NCBI RefSeq assembly: GCF_029624125.1
Contig: NZ_JARSBN010000002.1
Location: 1 to 64,000, forward strand
DNA from: Winogradskyella marincola
GTDB lineage: Bacteria > Bacteroidota > Bacteroidia > Flavobacteriales > Flavobacteriaceae
Direction: 5' to 3'
Length of the DNA: 64,000 nt
Shown here: piece after piece, positions 26,001 to 36,841 of the stretch
Position numbering within the stretch: position 1 is the first letter of the stretch
Layout of the letters: each line of letters opens with the position of its first letter
The notes under the pieces: generated by a model
What the model was told of the DNA's origin: nothing
Databases searched by the model: none
Seen by the model: only the letters and a program-made list of their open reading frames with translations
Position numbers and translations under genes: made by a program

Positions 26001-29000
26001 GATCAAAAATTCCCTGTGACTTAATATCTTGAAGAATATCTAACGAGATATTAATCTCATTAACTGCTGGCCAAATACGTTCTTCTATAGACAAATTACC
26101 ATCCACTAAATCTGTTGGTAATAATGGTACTTCTATTTGATAGAAATTTTGAGTAAAGTCATTACCCATTCTTATAAAGGCAGTAAGCTCTCCTTCTTGA
26201 AGGGTTTGCCCATCTTGAGCTTCAGCATGTAAAAACATACGTAAGTTTTTGTACTGACGCATATCTACATTAATATTCTTAAACACACCTCTAGAGTCTT
26301 CTGGCTCCAACTCGCAAGCTTGTAACACTAAAGACTGTTCGTTTTGTCTTATAATGTTGTTGTTGTTATTTAATTCCTCACGTCTTACACCTGGTGGAAT
26401 TACGTAATCTCCATCATTTTCTTGCACACCAATAATACCAACATTAAACTCTGCGTTTGCACTGTTATTAGTTGGATCGTTATCTAAGTCTAACGTGTAT
26501 CGTCTCCAATCACTTCTTACCAAATCTAAAGTTGCAAAACGAAGCACAGTATTTTCAACAAAATCTCGTAAGTATAGACGAGCAAAACGCACAGATCTTA
26601 TATCAGAAATACCACCTATAGAATTAGTTGGCTCGTTGATCGGTAATCTAAACTGGTACCAAGTTACATCTCTTTGAGTTCCATTTGGAAGTGTTACAGT
26701 CCTTACTTTAACGTCGTTAATCTGAGGATTATTGGCATTTAAAATTGTTGGGTTTATATCTACCTCATACTCGTAATAACTATCAATAGTATTCATGGTG
26801 TTATCACGGTTAATATCTTCTACATCTGGCTGCGTAGTAGATCCTCTATTCGTATCTGTAAACACATCTGGAGTATTACCTTCTAATCCATTGTATTGCT
26901 TATAACGTTCAAAAATATTACCATCTGTATTAAGGTAGTAGGTATAATTATCTTTTGCTGGATCTTCGCCAAATTGCGAACCATAAACAGCAGCTTCTTC
27001 AACATCATCATAACCATCTAATCCAACATCTTGATATGTTCTTTCTTGTCCTGTAGTTGCAAAGGTGTAAATTAAAGATTGGTTTTGTGGCACAACACTA
27101 TTATAAGCTGTAGGCTCTAGAATTGAAACATTACCATCATCTGGAAGTCCGTTTTCATATTGCTTCTTCCCATCTTTTAAGACATCTTCAGAGATGTTTC
27201 CTAAGTTTATAAAAAGCTTACCACCTTGACTTGCAGGATTATCTAAAAATGGATCTTGCACCCAAAATTCAATATATTCTACATTGGCTTGTTCAAAATC
27301 TGTAGATGTAATTTGTCTAGATATACCTGCCCAACGTTGGTTTGGCATTACTGTTCCTTGTGCTTCTTGAGGATCAAAATTATAAGGTCCTCTTTCGTCT
27401 GGATAATATGTTAAATCTAAAGTATTAATTACAGCTGTTTGCCCTTGAACTATATCTACCTCTGGAAAAATTTCTTCAATAAAAACACGTCTTGTGTATA
27501 AGTTAGACACATCATCATCGCTTATACCACTTGGACGTTGTGTACTATAAAAAATAGGATCTACAGTATACCAGTTTAAAAACCCTCTACCATAACCATT
27601 TTCTACTCCACTATCGTCATTACCTCTTATATTTCCTGGTAATTCTTTTGGTCTACTAGACAAGTACCAAGATAACGGACTTAATAAGTCTATAGAGCCT
27701 TGTGTACCTTCAAAATCATCAATATAAGCTGTAGCCTCTCCATCGAAATCTGTGCCTTTTGGTGCTCCAGGCAGTAGGTATGCAAACTCACCTCTTACCG
27801 AAAGGTTAGATGGCACATCTGTATCTATGTTAGGAAGCTTATTTACCAACCTTGTTAAAAACGGAACTTCAGTTGAATAATTACCATTAAAACCAAAGAT
27901 GGTATTATTTATAGGCTCTGAATTAAAATTAGCTTTTTGAGTAATTGGTCTTTCATTAAGATTTAAAAGTGTTGCTCCAAGCACAAAATTTTCATTAAAC
28001 TGATGCTCTACATTAACACCAGTAAATCGTCTTGTTTGCTGACCAAACACTGCATTATTTTCTACCGAAACATTGATTGGTGTATTTGATGCTTTTAAAG
28101 CTTCATCTAAAATCTCTACGCGTCCTAACTGATAATTCACGGTATAATCTATACCTTCTACCAATACTCTACCACCTGCTGTAACTCTTACAGAACCTCT
28201 AGGCACATTAAAAGCACCTATAGGAATTCCTCCATCGCCTCCACTACTCTTAAAACGTCCTTTTATCTGAAACTTGTTTTTTTCAGCTTCATTTAAAGCT
28301 TGCGTTTTTGTAGATTTATAAAGCAAATCGTAAACGTACTTTTCTTGGTTTTCATTGGTGTAAACGTCTTGTTCATAATCCGTATCATTATTACTTGGAT
28401 TATTATCATTATCTAAGACATCGAATAAGTAACGACCAAAAGGCTCGACCTTTGTGAAAATAATTTTACCATTTTGAGGTATTATTGTTATCTGAGGATT
28501 TGTAACATAATCAAAGAAACCATCACCTCCTTCTTGAGGATCATTGTTGCTATTTAATCGATCTAGATGAAATAGCCTAATTAATGGTGTTTCTTGTATC
28601 TCGGTATCGTCATTAGGATCTAATGGTGTGTTATTATTGTACAATGGAAATGTTGTACCTTCAACTGGTCTTATGTAGTTGACAGGTGATGCTTCTGTAT
28701 AGAAAATATTTAACCTAAAATCTTCTTGACTTAATTGAAAAGCACCTGTATCGTAGATGTTTTTCATCATTAAGTCCCAAATTGGCTGTTCTACAGATGT
28801 TACAGCACTCTTCAGCATTTTTAAGACTAAACTTTGGTTGTTTACCACCTGATTACCTGTAGTACCTTCGCTTACTTGGGTTGCATCTACTCCATCGTTT
28901 GCAAACTCACCAACTTGGTACACTTGCCCACCTCTTGTATACTGAAACGCTACAGCTAAAACTTCGTCATTTAACAACCTTTGGTTTAAAGAGATATAAC

Positions 29001-30339
29001 CAAGTTCAGTATTTAAAACATAATCTTGTCCTTCTTGAAGCTTACGCGCAGCTTCAAGCTTTCCGTAATCAAAACCTTCATTAACATTTACAGAAACACC
29101 AGCTTCTACGTTGGTTATATTTCTAACTGCTTCCGTTAAAAGCGAGCCTGCACCACCAATATTAGTAGGATCAAAATCATTGTTACCATTATCTGGTAGT
29201 CCTCCTAGGTTATTGATAAAACCTCCTGGCAATGGATCTAATCCTATATTCTCTGGATCTGACTCACCTAAATCCTGAAATGCTACAATGTTTCTTACAT
29301 TTTCAGTTTGGTTATTTCTGTTTGTTACCCAGACTTCTACTCTGGTAATTTGTAAACCTTGATTGTCTATAAAAGGGTATTGTAATAAAGCTTTATCATA
29401 GTTATCTCTAAAGTAATGAGATAAAAAATAGTGTCGGTTTTCGTCATAATCTCTTGCAAAGAATTCAAACTCTTCTAAAGTACCACCTCCTTGTGCTACA
29501 ACAGATTTAGACTGGGATTGTTGCTCCGAGAAAACAGCTGTAACTCTTGTTTTACCAAACTGCAATTCTGTTTTTACACCAAACAGACTTTGTGCGCCTC
29601 TAATTAAAGAACTATTAAGAGGCATATTTACATTACCAACTTCAATCTTTCTAATGATATCGTCTTCTGTTGGTGTATATTCTAATTTTACAAGCTGTTG
29701 AAAATCGAACGTTGCTTCGGTATCATAGTTGGCTGTAACCTGAAGTCTGGTACCAACCTTACCAAGTAAACTTAGCCCTATTCGTTGGTCAAAATCAAAA
29801 GTAAAGTTAGATCTATTACGAGGTGAAAATGAAGGATTATCTTGCTTAGAAAATAACACTCCTAAATCCACTTCTGCATAACCACTTGGTATTACACTGA
29901 TTGTATTACCGCCAAAAATAGTTTCAAAAAGTCCAGAATTAACATAAAACTCTGGTAACAAATTCTTCTGGTCTTCCTCGCTACCTTCTTTCTGTCCAGC
30001 AGCAGCATCTGCCATGCGCTTGTAATACTCTTTTAATCTTTCTTCTAATACCAAACGTCTGAATTCTTCTGGAGTAAGAATTAAAGGATAGTTTATATTA
30101 AAATCGCCTATTTTCTCTGTATACACATAGCGTTCTAAAATAGGATCGTAAGTATATTTTGAAATAATGCTACTAGGATTTGGCATTTTAAGCTTACCTA
30201 GTGCAAATGTTGTTTTTGTAGAATCTTGCTCTTCTGTTTCTGGCTCTTGGGCAAAAGCAGGCGCACTCATTAGCATCATAAATGCTAGTGACACGTAAAA
30301 ACTGATTGACTTTAATTGATTGTAGTTAGTTCTATTCAA
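23044..30339 (-). CDS. sprA: Type IX secretion translocon / gliding motility protein SprA (Sov homologue)
   Basis: 2431 aa, close to the known F. johnsoniae SprA length. N-terminal signal peptide ends about residue 30 (LMSAPAFAQ). The rest alternates amphipathic strands with large loops, ending in FTLRYNFGN with a terminal aromatic typical of outer membrane barrels; SprA is known to form a giant 36-strand barrel that exports type IX substrates, including motility adhesins. Characteristic segments include [16 protein letters not shown], the plug/cap-type [15 protein letters not shown] and [23 protein letters not shown]-type acidic loops. The start at 30339 is TTG; no ATG before the signal peptide exists, since the next ATG lies inside it. 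It begins 5 nt after the ruvA stop, so it is probably cotranscribed with ruvA. Confidence 0.97.
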   Translation of the reverse strand: MNRTNYNQLKSISFYVSLAFMMLMSAPAFAQEPETEEQDSTKTTFALGKLKMPNPSSIISKYTYDPILERYVYTEKIGDFNINYPLILTPEEFRRLVLEERLKEYYKRMADAAAGQKEGSEEDQKNLLPEFYVNSGLFETIFGGNTISVIPSGYAEVDLGVLFSKQDNPSFSPRNRSNFTFDFDQRIGLSLLGKVGTRLQVTANYDTEATFDFQQLVKLEYTPTEDDIIRKIEVGNVNMPLNSSLIRGAQSLFGVKTELQFGKTRVTAVFSEQQSQSKSVVAQGGGTLEEFEFFARDYDENRHYFLSHYFRDNYDKALLQYPFIDNQGLQITRVEVWVTNRNNQTENVRNIVAFQDLGESDPENIGLDPLPGGFINNLGGLPDNGNNDFDPTNIGGAGSLLTEAVRNITNVEAGVSVNVNEGFDYGKLEAARKLQEGQDYVLNTELGYISLNQRLLNDEVLAVAFQYTRGGQVYQVGEFANDGVDATQVSEGTTGNQVVNNQSLVLKMLKSAVTSVEQPIWDLMMKNIYDTGAFQLSQEDFRLNIFYTEASPVNYIRPVEGTTFPLYNNNTPLDPNDDTEIQETPLIRLFHLDRLNSNNDPQEGGDGFFDYVTNPQITIIPQNGKIIFTKVEPFGRYLFDVLDNDNNPSNNDTDYEQDVYTNENQEKYVYDLLYKSTKTQALNEAEKNKFQIKGRFKSSGGDGGIPIGAFNVPRGSVRVTAGGRVLVEGIDYTVNYQLGRVEILDEALKASNTPINVSVENNAVFGQQTRRFTGVNVEHQFNENFVLGATLLNLNERPITQKANFNSEPINNTIFGFNGNYSTEVPFLTRLVNKLPNIDTDVPSNLSVRGEFAYLLPGAPKGTDFDGEATAYIDDFEGTQGSIDLLSPLSWYLSSRPKELPGNIRGNDDSGVENGYGRGFLNWYTVDPIFYSTQRPSGISDDDVSNLYTRRVFIEEIFPEVDIVQGQTAVINTLDLTYYPDERGPYNFDPQEAQGTVMPNQRWAGISRQITSTDFEQANVEYIEFWVQDPFLDNPASQGGKLFINLGNISEDVLKDGKKQYENGLPDDGNVSILEPTAYNSVVPQNQSLIYTFATTGQERTYQDVGLDGYDDVEEAAVYGSQFGEDPAKDNYTYYLNTDGNIFERYKQYNGLEGNTPDVFTDTNRGSTTQPDVEDINRDNTMNTIDSYYEYEVDINPTILNANNPQINDVKVRTVTLPNGTQRDVTWYQFRLPINEPTNSIGGISDIRSVRFARLYLRDFVENTVLRFATLDLVRSDWRRYTLDLDNDPTNNSANAEFNVGIIGVQENDGDYVIPPGVRREELNNNNNIIRQNEQSLVLQACELEPEDSRGVFKNINVDMRQYKNLRMFLHAEAQDGQTLQEGELTAFIRMGNDFTQNFYQIEVPLLPTDLVDGNLSIEERIWPAVNEINISLDILQDIKSQGIFDQTLSNEDPTFYNVIDGVLNDTPVAEFSPLATGQQRVAIKGNPNFGDIRVLMVGVKNSGITGTPACGEVWFNELRMSDLENEGGWAAVVSMDSNIADFADISATGRRSTIGFGGLEQSPNERSREDVKQYDVVTNVQLGQLLPKKWGIQLPFNYSQSEEIITPQFDEYYRDIELQTQLDNTTNQDSILKVNENYTKRKSINFIGVRKQRTTEKKKRFYDVENLTFNYSYNKVEHRDFEIENSLDQNVRAGVNYNYAFEPVRIEPFKKNDSLFTGKYWKILKDFNLNLLPSNISVNTDINRQFSKQKFREVELGGDNIGIEELFRRNYTFDFQYAINYNFTDALSLNFSAANTNIVRNYFIDDQLNGRQDPTLDVWDGFFDFGDPNYQTQQLQVNYELPLYKIPALSFLRTTYTYNGAFQWQKGSDLNEGIIIDGQPQNLGHSIQNSNTHNINSTLNMETFYRSVGLVRKDNRRGRGRNSKSRVKSRSATPNTNKSLDGGDEQKDPNRLSAGKKAYNTLVDIVTMVKRIQFGYSENNGTYLPGYLPTPGFIGTLRPTWGYTFGSQNDIRSIVANNGWLTTYDNFNEQFTSVKNTSLDYSVNVEPMRDLKIDLIGNRTYAENFTENFRVEDYLDADGNEVPVGSGDGILDYRSLTPNTFGNFNISTALIKTAFGKSDENQSDAFDDFRANRLIVANRLAREFYGTNNFATDAEGYPLGFGKNSQRVLLPAFLSAYHGSDPEKITTRAFRDVPIPNWTLKYTGLMKIPWFKKTFRRFSVQHGYRSRYTINQFRTNLDYVAGERGVEYDDQSTDALNQSGDFKNGTLYSNINLEEQFSPLIRLEFEMKNSIKVLAEIQKDRMLSLSFDNNLLTEIQGQEYTLGLGYRIKDLRIRSALAGAKQIVKSDLNMRADISVRDNKTIIRYLDLENNQITAGQTIWGGKFTADYAFSKNLTAIFYFDYTFSDFAISTSFPQTSIRSGFTLRYNFGN

Positions 30340-30344
30340 TTGTA

Positions 30345-30926
30345 TTATAAGTTTTTAAGAGCTTCTTTTATGATTTGCTCCACAAGGGCATCTGGTTGGG
30401 CTTGTAATATTTTATCAACTACTTTTTCGGATTGTTTTTTGTTAAATCCTAAAACATCTAAAGCAGATAACGCTTCTTCTTTGCTTGTATTGTTTGGTAT
30501 AAGAGAAAGTTCGTCTATACCATACACTTTTAACACTTTATCCTTAAGATCTATAATAACACGTTGAGCGGTTTTGGCTCCAATACCTTTTACACTCTGA
30601 ATTAATGCCACATCTCCACTTGCTATTCCTTCTTTAACTTGGTCTGGCGTTAAGGACGATAGCATTGTACGCGCAGTATTTGCACCTATTCCACTAACTG
30701 AAATTAGAAGTTTAAAAATTTCGCGCTCTGTTTTAGAAGAAAAACCATAGAGACTATGCGAATCTTCTCTTACCTGTAGATATGTGTACAGTTTTAAATG
30801 TTCTTTATCAGGAATTTGAGAAAATGTATGTAGAGATATATTAATAAAATATCCTACTCCGTTGCAATCTATTACAACGTCTGTAGGATTTTTTTCTACT
30901 AGTTTTCCCTCTAAGTGTGTAATCAT
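30345..30926 (-). CDS. ruvA: Holliday junction branch migration protein RuvA
   Basis: 193 aa. OB-fold N-terminus (MITHLEGKLVEKNPTDVVIDCNGVGYFINIS), tandem helix-hairpin-helix region (LISVSGIGANTARTMLSSL and LIQSVKGIGAKTAQRVIIDLKDK), and a C-terminal RuvB-binding domain (about 145-193). RuvA tetramers bind Holliday junctions and load the RuvB motor, encoded separately at 35647-36669. ruvA and sprA are adjacent in other flavobacteria as well. Confidence 0.97.
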   Translation of the reverse strand: MITHLEGKLVEKNPTDVVIDCNGVGYFINISLHTFSQIPDKEHLKLYTYLQVREDSHSLYGFSSKTEREIFKLLISVSGIGANTARTMLSSLTPDQVKEGIASGDVALIQSVKGIGAKTAQRVIIDLKDKVLKVYGIDELSLIPNNTSKEEALSALDVLGFNKKQSEKVVDKILQAQPDALVEQIIKEALKNL

Positions 30927-30948
30927 TTATTACATAAGGTTAAAGTCC

Positions 30949-30956
30949 CAAATGTA
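30949..30956 (-). promoter_or_regulatory. Candidate -7 element TACATTTG for ruvA-sprA
   Basis: Perfect TAnnTTTG match on the minus strand, ending 22 nt before the ruvA ATG. A TTG lies 13 nt upstream, shorter than the ideal ~19-nt spacing. Confidence 0.5.
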
Positions 30957-30997
30957 ATAAAATTATTTACAATAAAAGAGGTGTTACTAATGTAAGA

Positions 30998-33286
30998 CTA
31001 CTTTGCCTTTTGTTGTCTTTTTTCTCTTTCTTGTGCATCTATAACTGCTATTGCAGTCATATTTACAATTTCGTCTACACTAGCTCCCAATTGAAGTATA
31101 TGTACAGGCTTTGCCATACCCATCATAATAGGACCTATAGACTCTGATTTATTAAGCTCTTTTAATAATTTATAGGTAATATTTGCAGCATCTAAATTTG
31201 GAAAAATAAGTGTATTTACTTTTCGTCCTGCTAATTTAGAAAACGGAAATATATCTTGAAGCATTTTAGCATTCAAAGCAAAGTCGGTCTGTAACTCACC
31301 ATCAACAACCATATCTGGATATGCTTCATGCAAAAACGCAACAGCATCTTGTACTTTCTTTGATTTTGGGTTTTCTGAAGATCCAAAATTAGAATACGAA
31401 ATCATTGCTGTTACAGGTTCTATTCCAAACATTCTTGTAACTTTTGATGTCATTCTTGCTATTCTTGCCAAATCCTTTGCATCTGGATCTATATTTATGG
31501 CTGTATCGCTTAAGAACATTGGTCCTCTTTGCGTCATCATAACGTTGGTTGTAGCTATTCTAGTTGCTCCATCTGCTTTACCTATTAATTCTAACATAGG
31601 CTTTACAACAGTTGGATAACTTCTTGAGTAGCCTGTAATAAGCGCATCTGCATCACCTACATTTACCATCATTGCAGCAAAGAAATTACGTTCACGCATT
31701 TTTTTCTCCGCAGAATAAACAGTTACTCCTTGTCGTTGACGTTTTTCCCAATAAACCTTAGCGTATTGGTTTTTGCGTTCATTCTCTTCATCAGATTTTG
31801 GATCAATAATTTCTACATCTGCATCAAACTCTATTTCAGACATTAACTCTATAATGGTATCTTTTCTACCTAAAAGCACTGGTTCTGCCACGCCTTCTTC
31901 GTAAACTATCTGAGCTGCTTTTAAAACATCTAGTTGGTCTGCTTCTGCAAAAACTACTCGTTTTGGGTTAGTACGTGCTCTTCCTAGCAACTGACGTACC
32001 AACTTATTATCAGAACCCAGACGTTCTAACAACGCATTTTTATATCTGTCCCAATCCTCAATTGGTTCTTGCGCAACACCACTTTCCATAGCTGCTTTTG
32101 CTACAGCAGGTGGCACTTCTGCTATTAATCTTGGATCAAAAGGTTTTGGAATAATATAATCTCTACCAAAGGCTAATCTGGTTTCGTTATATGCCAAATT
32201 AACCTGTTCTGGTACTGGTTCTTTAGCCAATCTAGATAGTGCTTTTACAGCAGCCATCTTCATTTCTTCATTAATTTTGGTAGCTCTAACGTCTAATGCA
32301 CCTCTAAAAATGAAAGGAAACCCAAGCACATTATTTACCTGGTTAGGATGATCACTACGACCAGTTGCCATAATGATGTCTTTTCTGGTATCAATAGCTA
32401 AATCGTAATTTATTTCGGGATTTGGATTTGCCATTGCAAATACAATTGGGTTTGCAGACATTGACTTTAGCATCTCAGGAGACACAACATCTGCCATAGA
32501 TAAACCGATAAAAACATCAGCATCTTTCATGGCTTCATCTAAAGTATCTATTTTTCTGTCTGTTGCAAACTCTGCTTTTTGAGCTGTAAGATTATCTCTG
32601 TCTTTTCTAATAACCCCTTTACTGTCTAACATTACAATGTTTTCGCACTTAGCACCAAAGGCTTTGTAAAGTCTTGTACAAGAAATAGCAGCTGCTCCTG
32701 CTCCACTTACTACAATTCTTACATCTTCAATATTTTTTTCGGCCAGCTCTAAAGCATTCAATAATGCTGCTGCTGAGATTATTGCCGTACCATGCTGGTC
32801 GTCGTGCATAACAGGAATATCTAACTCTTCCTTTAAGCGACGCTCTATTTCAAAGGCTTCAGGTGCTTTAATATCTTCAAGATTAATACCACCAAATGTT
32901 GGTGCAATGTTTTTAACCGTTTCTATAAACTCATCAACATTTTCTGTATCTACCTCAATATCAAAAACATCTATGTCTGCAAAGATTTTAAACAGCAACC
33001 CTTTTCCTTCCATTACAGGTTTTGAAGCTTCAGGACCAATATTACCAAGTCCTAAAACTGCTGTTCCATTAGATATTACTGCTACTAAATTTCCTTTTGC
33101 TGTGTATTTATAGACATTGTTAACATCCTTTTCTATTTCTAGACATGGTTCTGCAACACCTGGTGAATATGCTAAAGATAAATCTCTCTGTGATGCATAT
33201 TTCTTTGTTGGAACAACTTTTATTTTTCCTGGAGTTGGCTTGGCATGATATACCAAAGCTTCTAATCGCTTGCTTTGTTTGCTCAT
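30998..33286 (-). CDS. maeB: NADP-dependent malic enzyme with phosphotransacetylase-like domain
   Basis: 762 aa, the usual length of MaeB. Residues about 1-425 form the malic enzyme (SLAYSPGVAEPCLEI, DDQHGTAIISAAALLNAL, VVSGAGAAAISCTRLY NAD(P)-binding site, FAMANPNPEI). Residues about 430-762 are the PTA-like regulatory domain (GRARTNPKRVVFAEAD, LITGYSRSYPTVVKPML, PIMMGMAKPVHILQLGASVDEIVNM). It decarboxylates malate to pyruvate, linking the TCA cycle to gluconeogenesis and NADPH supply. It has its own candidate promoter and appears monocistronic. Confidence 0.97.
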   Translation of the reverse strand: MSKQSKRLEALVYHAKPTPGKIKVVPTKKYASQRDLSLAYSPGVAEPCLEIEKDVNNVYKYTAKGNLVAVISNGTAVLGLGNIGPEASKPVMEGKGLLFKIFADIDVFDIEVDTENVDEFIETVKNIAPTFGGINLEDIKAPEAFEIERRLKEELDIPVMHDDQHGTAIISAAALLNALELAEKNIEDVRIVVSGAGAAAISCTRLYKAFGAKCENIVMLDSKGVIRKDRDNLTAQKAEFATDRKIDTLDEAMKDADVFIGLSMADVVSPEMLKSMSANPIVFAMANPNPEINYDLAIDTRKDIIMATGRSDHPNQVNNVLGFPFIFRGALDVRATKINEEMKMAAVKALSRLAKEPVPEQVNLAYNETRLAFGRDYIIPKPFDPRLIAEVPPAVAKAAMESGVAQEPIEDWDRYKNALLERLGSDNKLVRQLLGRARTNPKRVVFAEADQLDVLKAAQIVYEEGVAEPVLLGRKDTIIELMSEIEFDADVEIIDPKSDEENERKNQYAKVYWEKRQRQGVTVYSAEKKMRERNFFAAMMVNVGDADALITGYSRSYPTVVKPMLELIGKADGATRIATTNVMMTQRGPMFLSDTAINIDPDAKDLARIARMTSKVTRMFGIEPVTAMISYSNFGSSENPKSKKVQDAVAFLHEAYPDMVVDGELQTDFALNAKMLQDIFPFSKLAGRKVNTLIFPNLDAANITYKLLKELNKSESIGPIMMGMAKPVHILQLGASVDEIVNMTAIAVIDAQEREKRQQKAK

Positions 33287-33306
33287 AATCTAAACGGATT
33301 AAGCCG

Positions 33307-33314
33307 CAAAGATA
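33307..33314 (-). promoter_or_regulatory. Candidate -7 element TATCTTTG for maeB
   Basis: Perfect TAnnTTTG match ending 20 nt before the maeB ATG. No TTTG or TTG at about 19 nt upstream is evident. Confidence 0.5.
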
Positions 33315-33376
33315 CGTAATGAAACTGGGTCTTAAAGACCATTAGCATTAAAATAACATGAAAGTATATATAATAG

Positions 33377-34300
33377 TTAATCTTTGAGAAACTGAACATT
33401 TCTAAGCAGTCCTGCATACTTAGTTCGCTTTACTGCAGATTTTTTAAATACTTTTTTAAACGTCTCTTCTGTAATGTCTTCCCAGTCTTTTTTGGTCATT
33501 GATAATAGTTCAGGGTGCGGATTAAATAAAGGCTCGTTATGCGGTTTACTAAACCGATTCCATGGACAAACGTCCTGACATACATCGCAACCAAACATCC
33601 AATCATCAAATTTACCTTTCATGTCAGAGGGTAAATTATCTTTTAATTCTATTGTAAAGTACGAAATGCATTTACTTCCATCTACAACATAAGGTTCTGT
33701 AATGGCTTCTGTTGGGCAAGCATCTATACAGGCCGTACACGTACCACAATGGTCTGTAACTGGTGTATCATACTCTAACTCTAAGTCTATAATAAGTTCT
33801 GCAATAAAATAGAATGAACCAACTCTTTGAGTTAGTAGATTAGAATGTTTTCCTATCCATCCTAAACCAGATTTTGCTGCCCAAGCTTTGTCTAAAACTG
33901 GTGCAGAATCTACAAATGCGCGTCCATCAACTTCTCCTATTTCTTCTTGAATAAAAGCCAACAACATTTTGAGTTTATCTTTTATTACAAAATGATAATC
34001 GGTACCATAAGCATATTTTGATAGCTTATAGCTATTAGCTGTTTGCTCTTGGCTTGGAAAATAATTAAGCAATAAAGACACTACACTTTTTGATCCTTCT
34101 ACAAGTAGTGTTGGATCTAAACGTTTATCGAAATGGTTTTCCATATAACGCATTTCGCCATTCATATTTTTATTTAACCAAGATTCTAGTCTTGGTGCTT
34201 CTTCCTCTAAAAATCCAGCTTTACTGACTCCACAAGACAAAAAGCCGAGTCTCTTGGCTTCTGCTTTAATAAGTTGTGTGTATTTAGAGGTATTAGTCAT
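33377..34300 (-). CDS. queG: Epoxyqueuosine reductase QueG
   Basis: 307 aa. The N-terminal cobalamin-dependent domain is followed by two [4Fe-4S] motifs, [12 protein letters not shown] and [11 protein letters not shown], preceded by the QueG-type block [23 protein letters not shown]. QueG reduces epoxyqueuosine to queuosine in tRNA wobble position 34. The C-terminal HEAT-like repeats of some homologues are absent, as in short bacterial forms. Its ATG overlaps the stop of the P450 gene by 1 nt (TAATG), indicating translational coupling. Confidence 0.96.
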   Translation of the reverse strand: MTNTSKYTQLIKAEAKRLGFLSCGVSKAGFLEEEAPRLESWLNKNMNGEMRYMENHFDKRLDPTLLVEGSKSVVSLLLNYFPSQEQTANSYKLSKYAYGTDYHFVIKDKLKMLLAFIQEEIGEVDGRAFVDSAPVLDKAWAAKSGLGWIGKHSNLLTQRVGSFYFIAELIIDLELEYDTPVTDHCGTCTACIDACPTEAITEPYVVDGSKCISYFTIELKDNLPSDMKGKFDDWMFGCDVCQDVCPWNRFSKPHNEPLFNPHPELLSMTKKDWEDITEETFKKVFKKSAVKRTKYAGLLRNVQFLKD

Positions 34301-35634
34301 TAAGATCGAGGTTCAAATCTTAAGAAAGCATTTTTTGGTTTTAAGGTAATGAGTGGTGTAATTTCTATAGTTTCAAATTCTGGTATAATCTTATATTCTG
34401 AAACTAGTTGACTTACTGCTATTATCATTTCAAACATAGCGAAGTTATTACCTATACACTTTCTTGGACCTGCACCAAATGGAAAATATTGAGATGAGTA
34501 CTTTCGTCCTCCTTCATCAAAGCGCTCTGGCATAAAAGCTTCTGGCTGATCCCATAAATCTGGGTGTCGATGAATCTCGAAAATAGAGAACAACAAACTA
34601 GAATCTGCCTTAAACTTCATTTCATTAAAAGTATCGTCAGAGATATTAACACGATCAATAAAATAAGCTGGCGGATACAATCGCATAGCTTCCTCTATTA
34701 CTTGTTGGCATACTTTTGCAGATGTTACTATTGCCATTATATCATCTGTTTCTTGCTTTATACCAGAAACTTCTTCTACAATCTTATCTTGCCAATTGGG
34801 ATGTTGTGCAAGTAACTGAAATGTAAATGTTAGAGCATTAGATGTTGTTTCGTGTCCTGCTACAAATAATATTAAAATTTCGTCAATTAACTGTGCTTCG
34901 CTCATTGGTGTACCATCTTCATATTTGGCATCGAGCAGCATATCTAATAAATCGTTTTGCCTAGAACCCGAATCTCTTCGCTCGTTAACAATACGTTTTA
35001 AAATTTGTCTTGCCTCTTGGGTAAGATCTAAATGCTTTTTTAAACTTCCGCTTGCAGAAAACCACCATGCTAAATAAGGTTGCCTTAATTCTTTTACAAG
35101 CATTTTTTGAGTTGCCTCTGTTATGTGCTGCAATCTGTGTATATCTTTTTGATTTACAGCACTGCTAAACAATGATTTTACAACAGTTTGAAATGCTAAA
35201 TCATTTAATATAGGAAAGATATCTATTCTTTGGTTAGGCTGAATTTGTTGGTATTCTGAAATAATAGTATTCTTAATATTATCTAACAACAAATTGAGTT
35301 GCTTTTTATGAAAAGCTGGCTGAATCAGTTTTCGTTGCTTTTTCCAATGTTCTCCTTCAGATGTTAATAATCCTTGGCCAACATACTTTGATAGATCTTG
35401 TGTTTGGATCTTGGTTTTTGAATAGTTTTTCTGATTTTTTTGAAGCACATATTCTGCAAAAGCAGCATCTCTAGAAAAGTAAATTTTTCTATTTGGACCT
35501 ATTGTAAGGCTAAATGTATTTCCTTTTTCAGAGAAATTTTTGTGATGAAACGGTAAAGGGTTTTTTAAAATATTTAGCGAATGCCTTAAAAATTGAGATA
35601 AAGGCACGTTAGGTATGTTTGTATTATTCTTCAT
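34300..35634 (-). CDS. Cytochrome P450
   Basis: 444 aa. All P450 landmarks are present: I-helix oxygen-binding motif [12 protein letters not shown], the K-helix E-x-x-R in [15 protein letters not shown], the PERF-like segment FMPERFD, and the heme-binding loop [13 protein letters not shown] with ligand Cys393. No membrane anchor is evident, so it is soluble. The sequence is of the fatty-acid-hydroxylase-like bacterial type by general look; the substrate is not known. No ferredoxin or reductase gene is adjacent. It sits between ruvB (12 nt upstream) and queG, an odd place for a P450. Confidence 0.95.
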   Translation of the reverse strand: MKNNTNIPNVPLSQFLRHSLNILKNPLPFHHKNFSEKGNTFSLTIGPNRKIYFSRDAAFAEYVLQKNQKNYSKTKIQTQDLSKYVGQGLLTSEGEHWKKQRKLIQPAFHKKQLNLLLDNIKNTIISEYQQIQPNQRIDIFPILNDLAFQTVVKSLFSSAVNQKDIHRLQHITEATQKMLVKELRQPYLAWWFSASGSLKKHLDLTQEARQILKRIVNERRDSGSRQNDLLDMLLDAKYEDGTPMSEAQLIDEILILFVAGHETTSNALTFTFQLLAQHPNWQDKIVEEVSGIKQETDDIMAIVTSAKVCQQVIEEAMRLYPPAYFIDRVNISDDTFNEMKFKADSSLLFSIFEIHRHPDLWDQPEAFMPERFDEGGRKYSSQYFPFGAGPRKCIGNNFAMFEMIIAVSQLVSEYKIIPEFETIEITPLITLKPKNAFLRFEPRS

Positions 35635-35646
35635 AGATCTAAAAAA

Positions 35647-36669
35647 TCAAAACAAACCTCCTTGTATTGGCCCTTTAACTTTTCCTAAGTGTTTATATGC
35701 TTGTTCTGTGACTTCTCTTCCACGAGGTGTTCGCATTATAAAACCTTGCTGAATTAAAAAAGGTTCGTATACTTCTTCTATTGTTTCGGCACTCTCACTT
35801 ACAGCTGTTGCTAAAGTTGTAATACCAACAGGTCCTCCTTTAAACTTATCTATAATGGTGGTTAGGATTTTATTATCCATTTCATCCAATCCATGTGCAT
35901 CAACATTTAAAGCCTCTAAGGCGAACTTAGCTATTTCTATATCTATTTTACCGTTACCTTTTATCTGAGCAAAATCTCTAACACGTCTTAATAAAGCATT
36001 AGCAATACGAGGTGTCCCACGACTACGACCTGCAATTTCTATTGCTGCTTCCATTGATATTGGCACATTGAGTATTGATGAACTTCTTTGCACAATTGTA
36101 GTTAGCAAATCTGTTTTATAATACTGCAAACGACTGCTTATACCAAAACGTGCTCTCATAGGTGCTGTTAATAGTCCTGAGCGTGTTGTGGCACCAACTA
36201 AAGTAAATGGATTTAAATTAATCTGAACAGTCCTTGCGTTTGGTCCAGACTCTATCATGATGTCTATTTTATAGTCCTCCATGGCAGAGTACAAATACTC
36301 CTCTACAATTGGGCTTAATCGATGTATTTCATCAATAAAAAGTACATCTCTCTCTTCTAAGTTAGTTAGTAAACCTGCTAAGTCACCTGGCTTATCTAAA
36401 ACTGGTCCTGATGTTACTTTAATATTTACATCTAGTTCGTTTGCTAATATGTGTGCTAATGTGGTTTTACCTAATCCAGGAGGCCCATGAAAAAGGGTAT
36501 GATCTAATGCCTCTCCTCTTAGGTTAGCCGCTTGAACAAAAATCAATAAATTCTCTAATACCTGATCTTGGCCTGTAAAATCATTAAAGGATAAGGGTCT
36601 TAACTTTTTTTCTAGATCAAGCTCTTCTGGACCAAAGTTGTCGTTAGATGGATTTAGGTTTTCGTTCAT
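35647..36669 (-). CDS. ruvB: Holliday junction DNA helicase RuvB
   Basis: 340 aa, full length. AAA+ motor with Walker [13 protein letters not shown], Walker [10 protein letters not shown], sensor 1 [20 protein letters not shown], and the C-terminal winged helix ([21 protein letters not shown]). It drives branch migration with RuvA. First gene of the ruvB-P450-queG operon; a TATATTTG box lies 83 nt upstream, behind a dispersed palindromic element. Confidence 0.98.
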   Translation of the reverse strand: MNENLNPSNDNFGPEELDLEKKLRPLSFNDFTGQDQVLENLLIFVQAANLRGEALDHTLFHGPPGLGKTTLAHILANELDVNIKVTSGPVLDKPGDLAGLLTNLEERDVLFIDEIHRLSPIVEEYLYSAMEDYKIDIMIESGPNARTVQINLNPFTLVGATTRSGLLTAPMRARFGISSRLQYYKTDLLTTIVQRSSSILNVPISMEAAIEIAGRSRGTPRIANALLRRVRDFAQIKGNGKIDIEIAKFALEALNVDAHGLDEMDNKILTTIIDKFKGGPVGITTLATAVSESAETIEEVYEPFLIQQGFIMRTPRGREVTEQAYKHLGKVKGPIQGGLF

Positions 36670-36713
36670 AGTATTTTCCGTGAAAACGGGAATCTTTATA
36701 AGTTACATATTAA

Positions 36714-36740
36714 AGATTCTGAAGCTAGTTCAGAATGACA
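36714..36740. repeat. Dispersed palindromic intergenic element, copy A
   Basis: Inverted repeat ATTCTGAA (36716-36723), spacer GCTAG, TTCAGAAT (36729-36736), flanked by AG at the left and GACA at the right. The same unit occurs at 63320-63346 and, diverged and inverted, at 63266-63290. It lies in the ruvB 5' region, downstream of its candidate -7 box. Confidence 0.8.
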
Positions 36741-36752
36741 AAGAAGTCTAAA

Positions 36753-36760
36753 CAAATATA
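36753..36760 (-). promoter_or_regulatory. Candidate -7 element TATATTTG for ruvB
   Basis: Perfect TAnnTTTG match on the minus strand between the coxA terminator and ruvB. No -33 box at the ideal spacing was seen. The transcript would carry the palindromic element in its leader. Confidence 0.45.
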
Positions 36761-36764
36761 ATGA

Positions 36765-36803
36765 AAAAGACCTTTGAAGATTTAATCACTCCAAAGGTCT
36801 TTT
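36765..36803 (-). terminator. Terminator of the act-cox operon
   Basis: 12-bp perfect stem AAAAGACCTTTG (36765-36776) with CAAAGGTCTTTT (36792-36803), 15-nt loop, followed by T residues on the minus strand. It lies 38 nt past the coxA stop. Confidence 0.85.
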
Positions 36804-36841
36804 CTTATTTATTCTGCGACATCATATATCGCGAGTATTTT

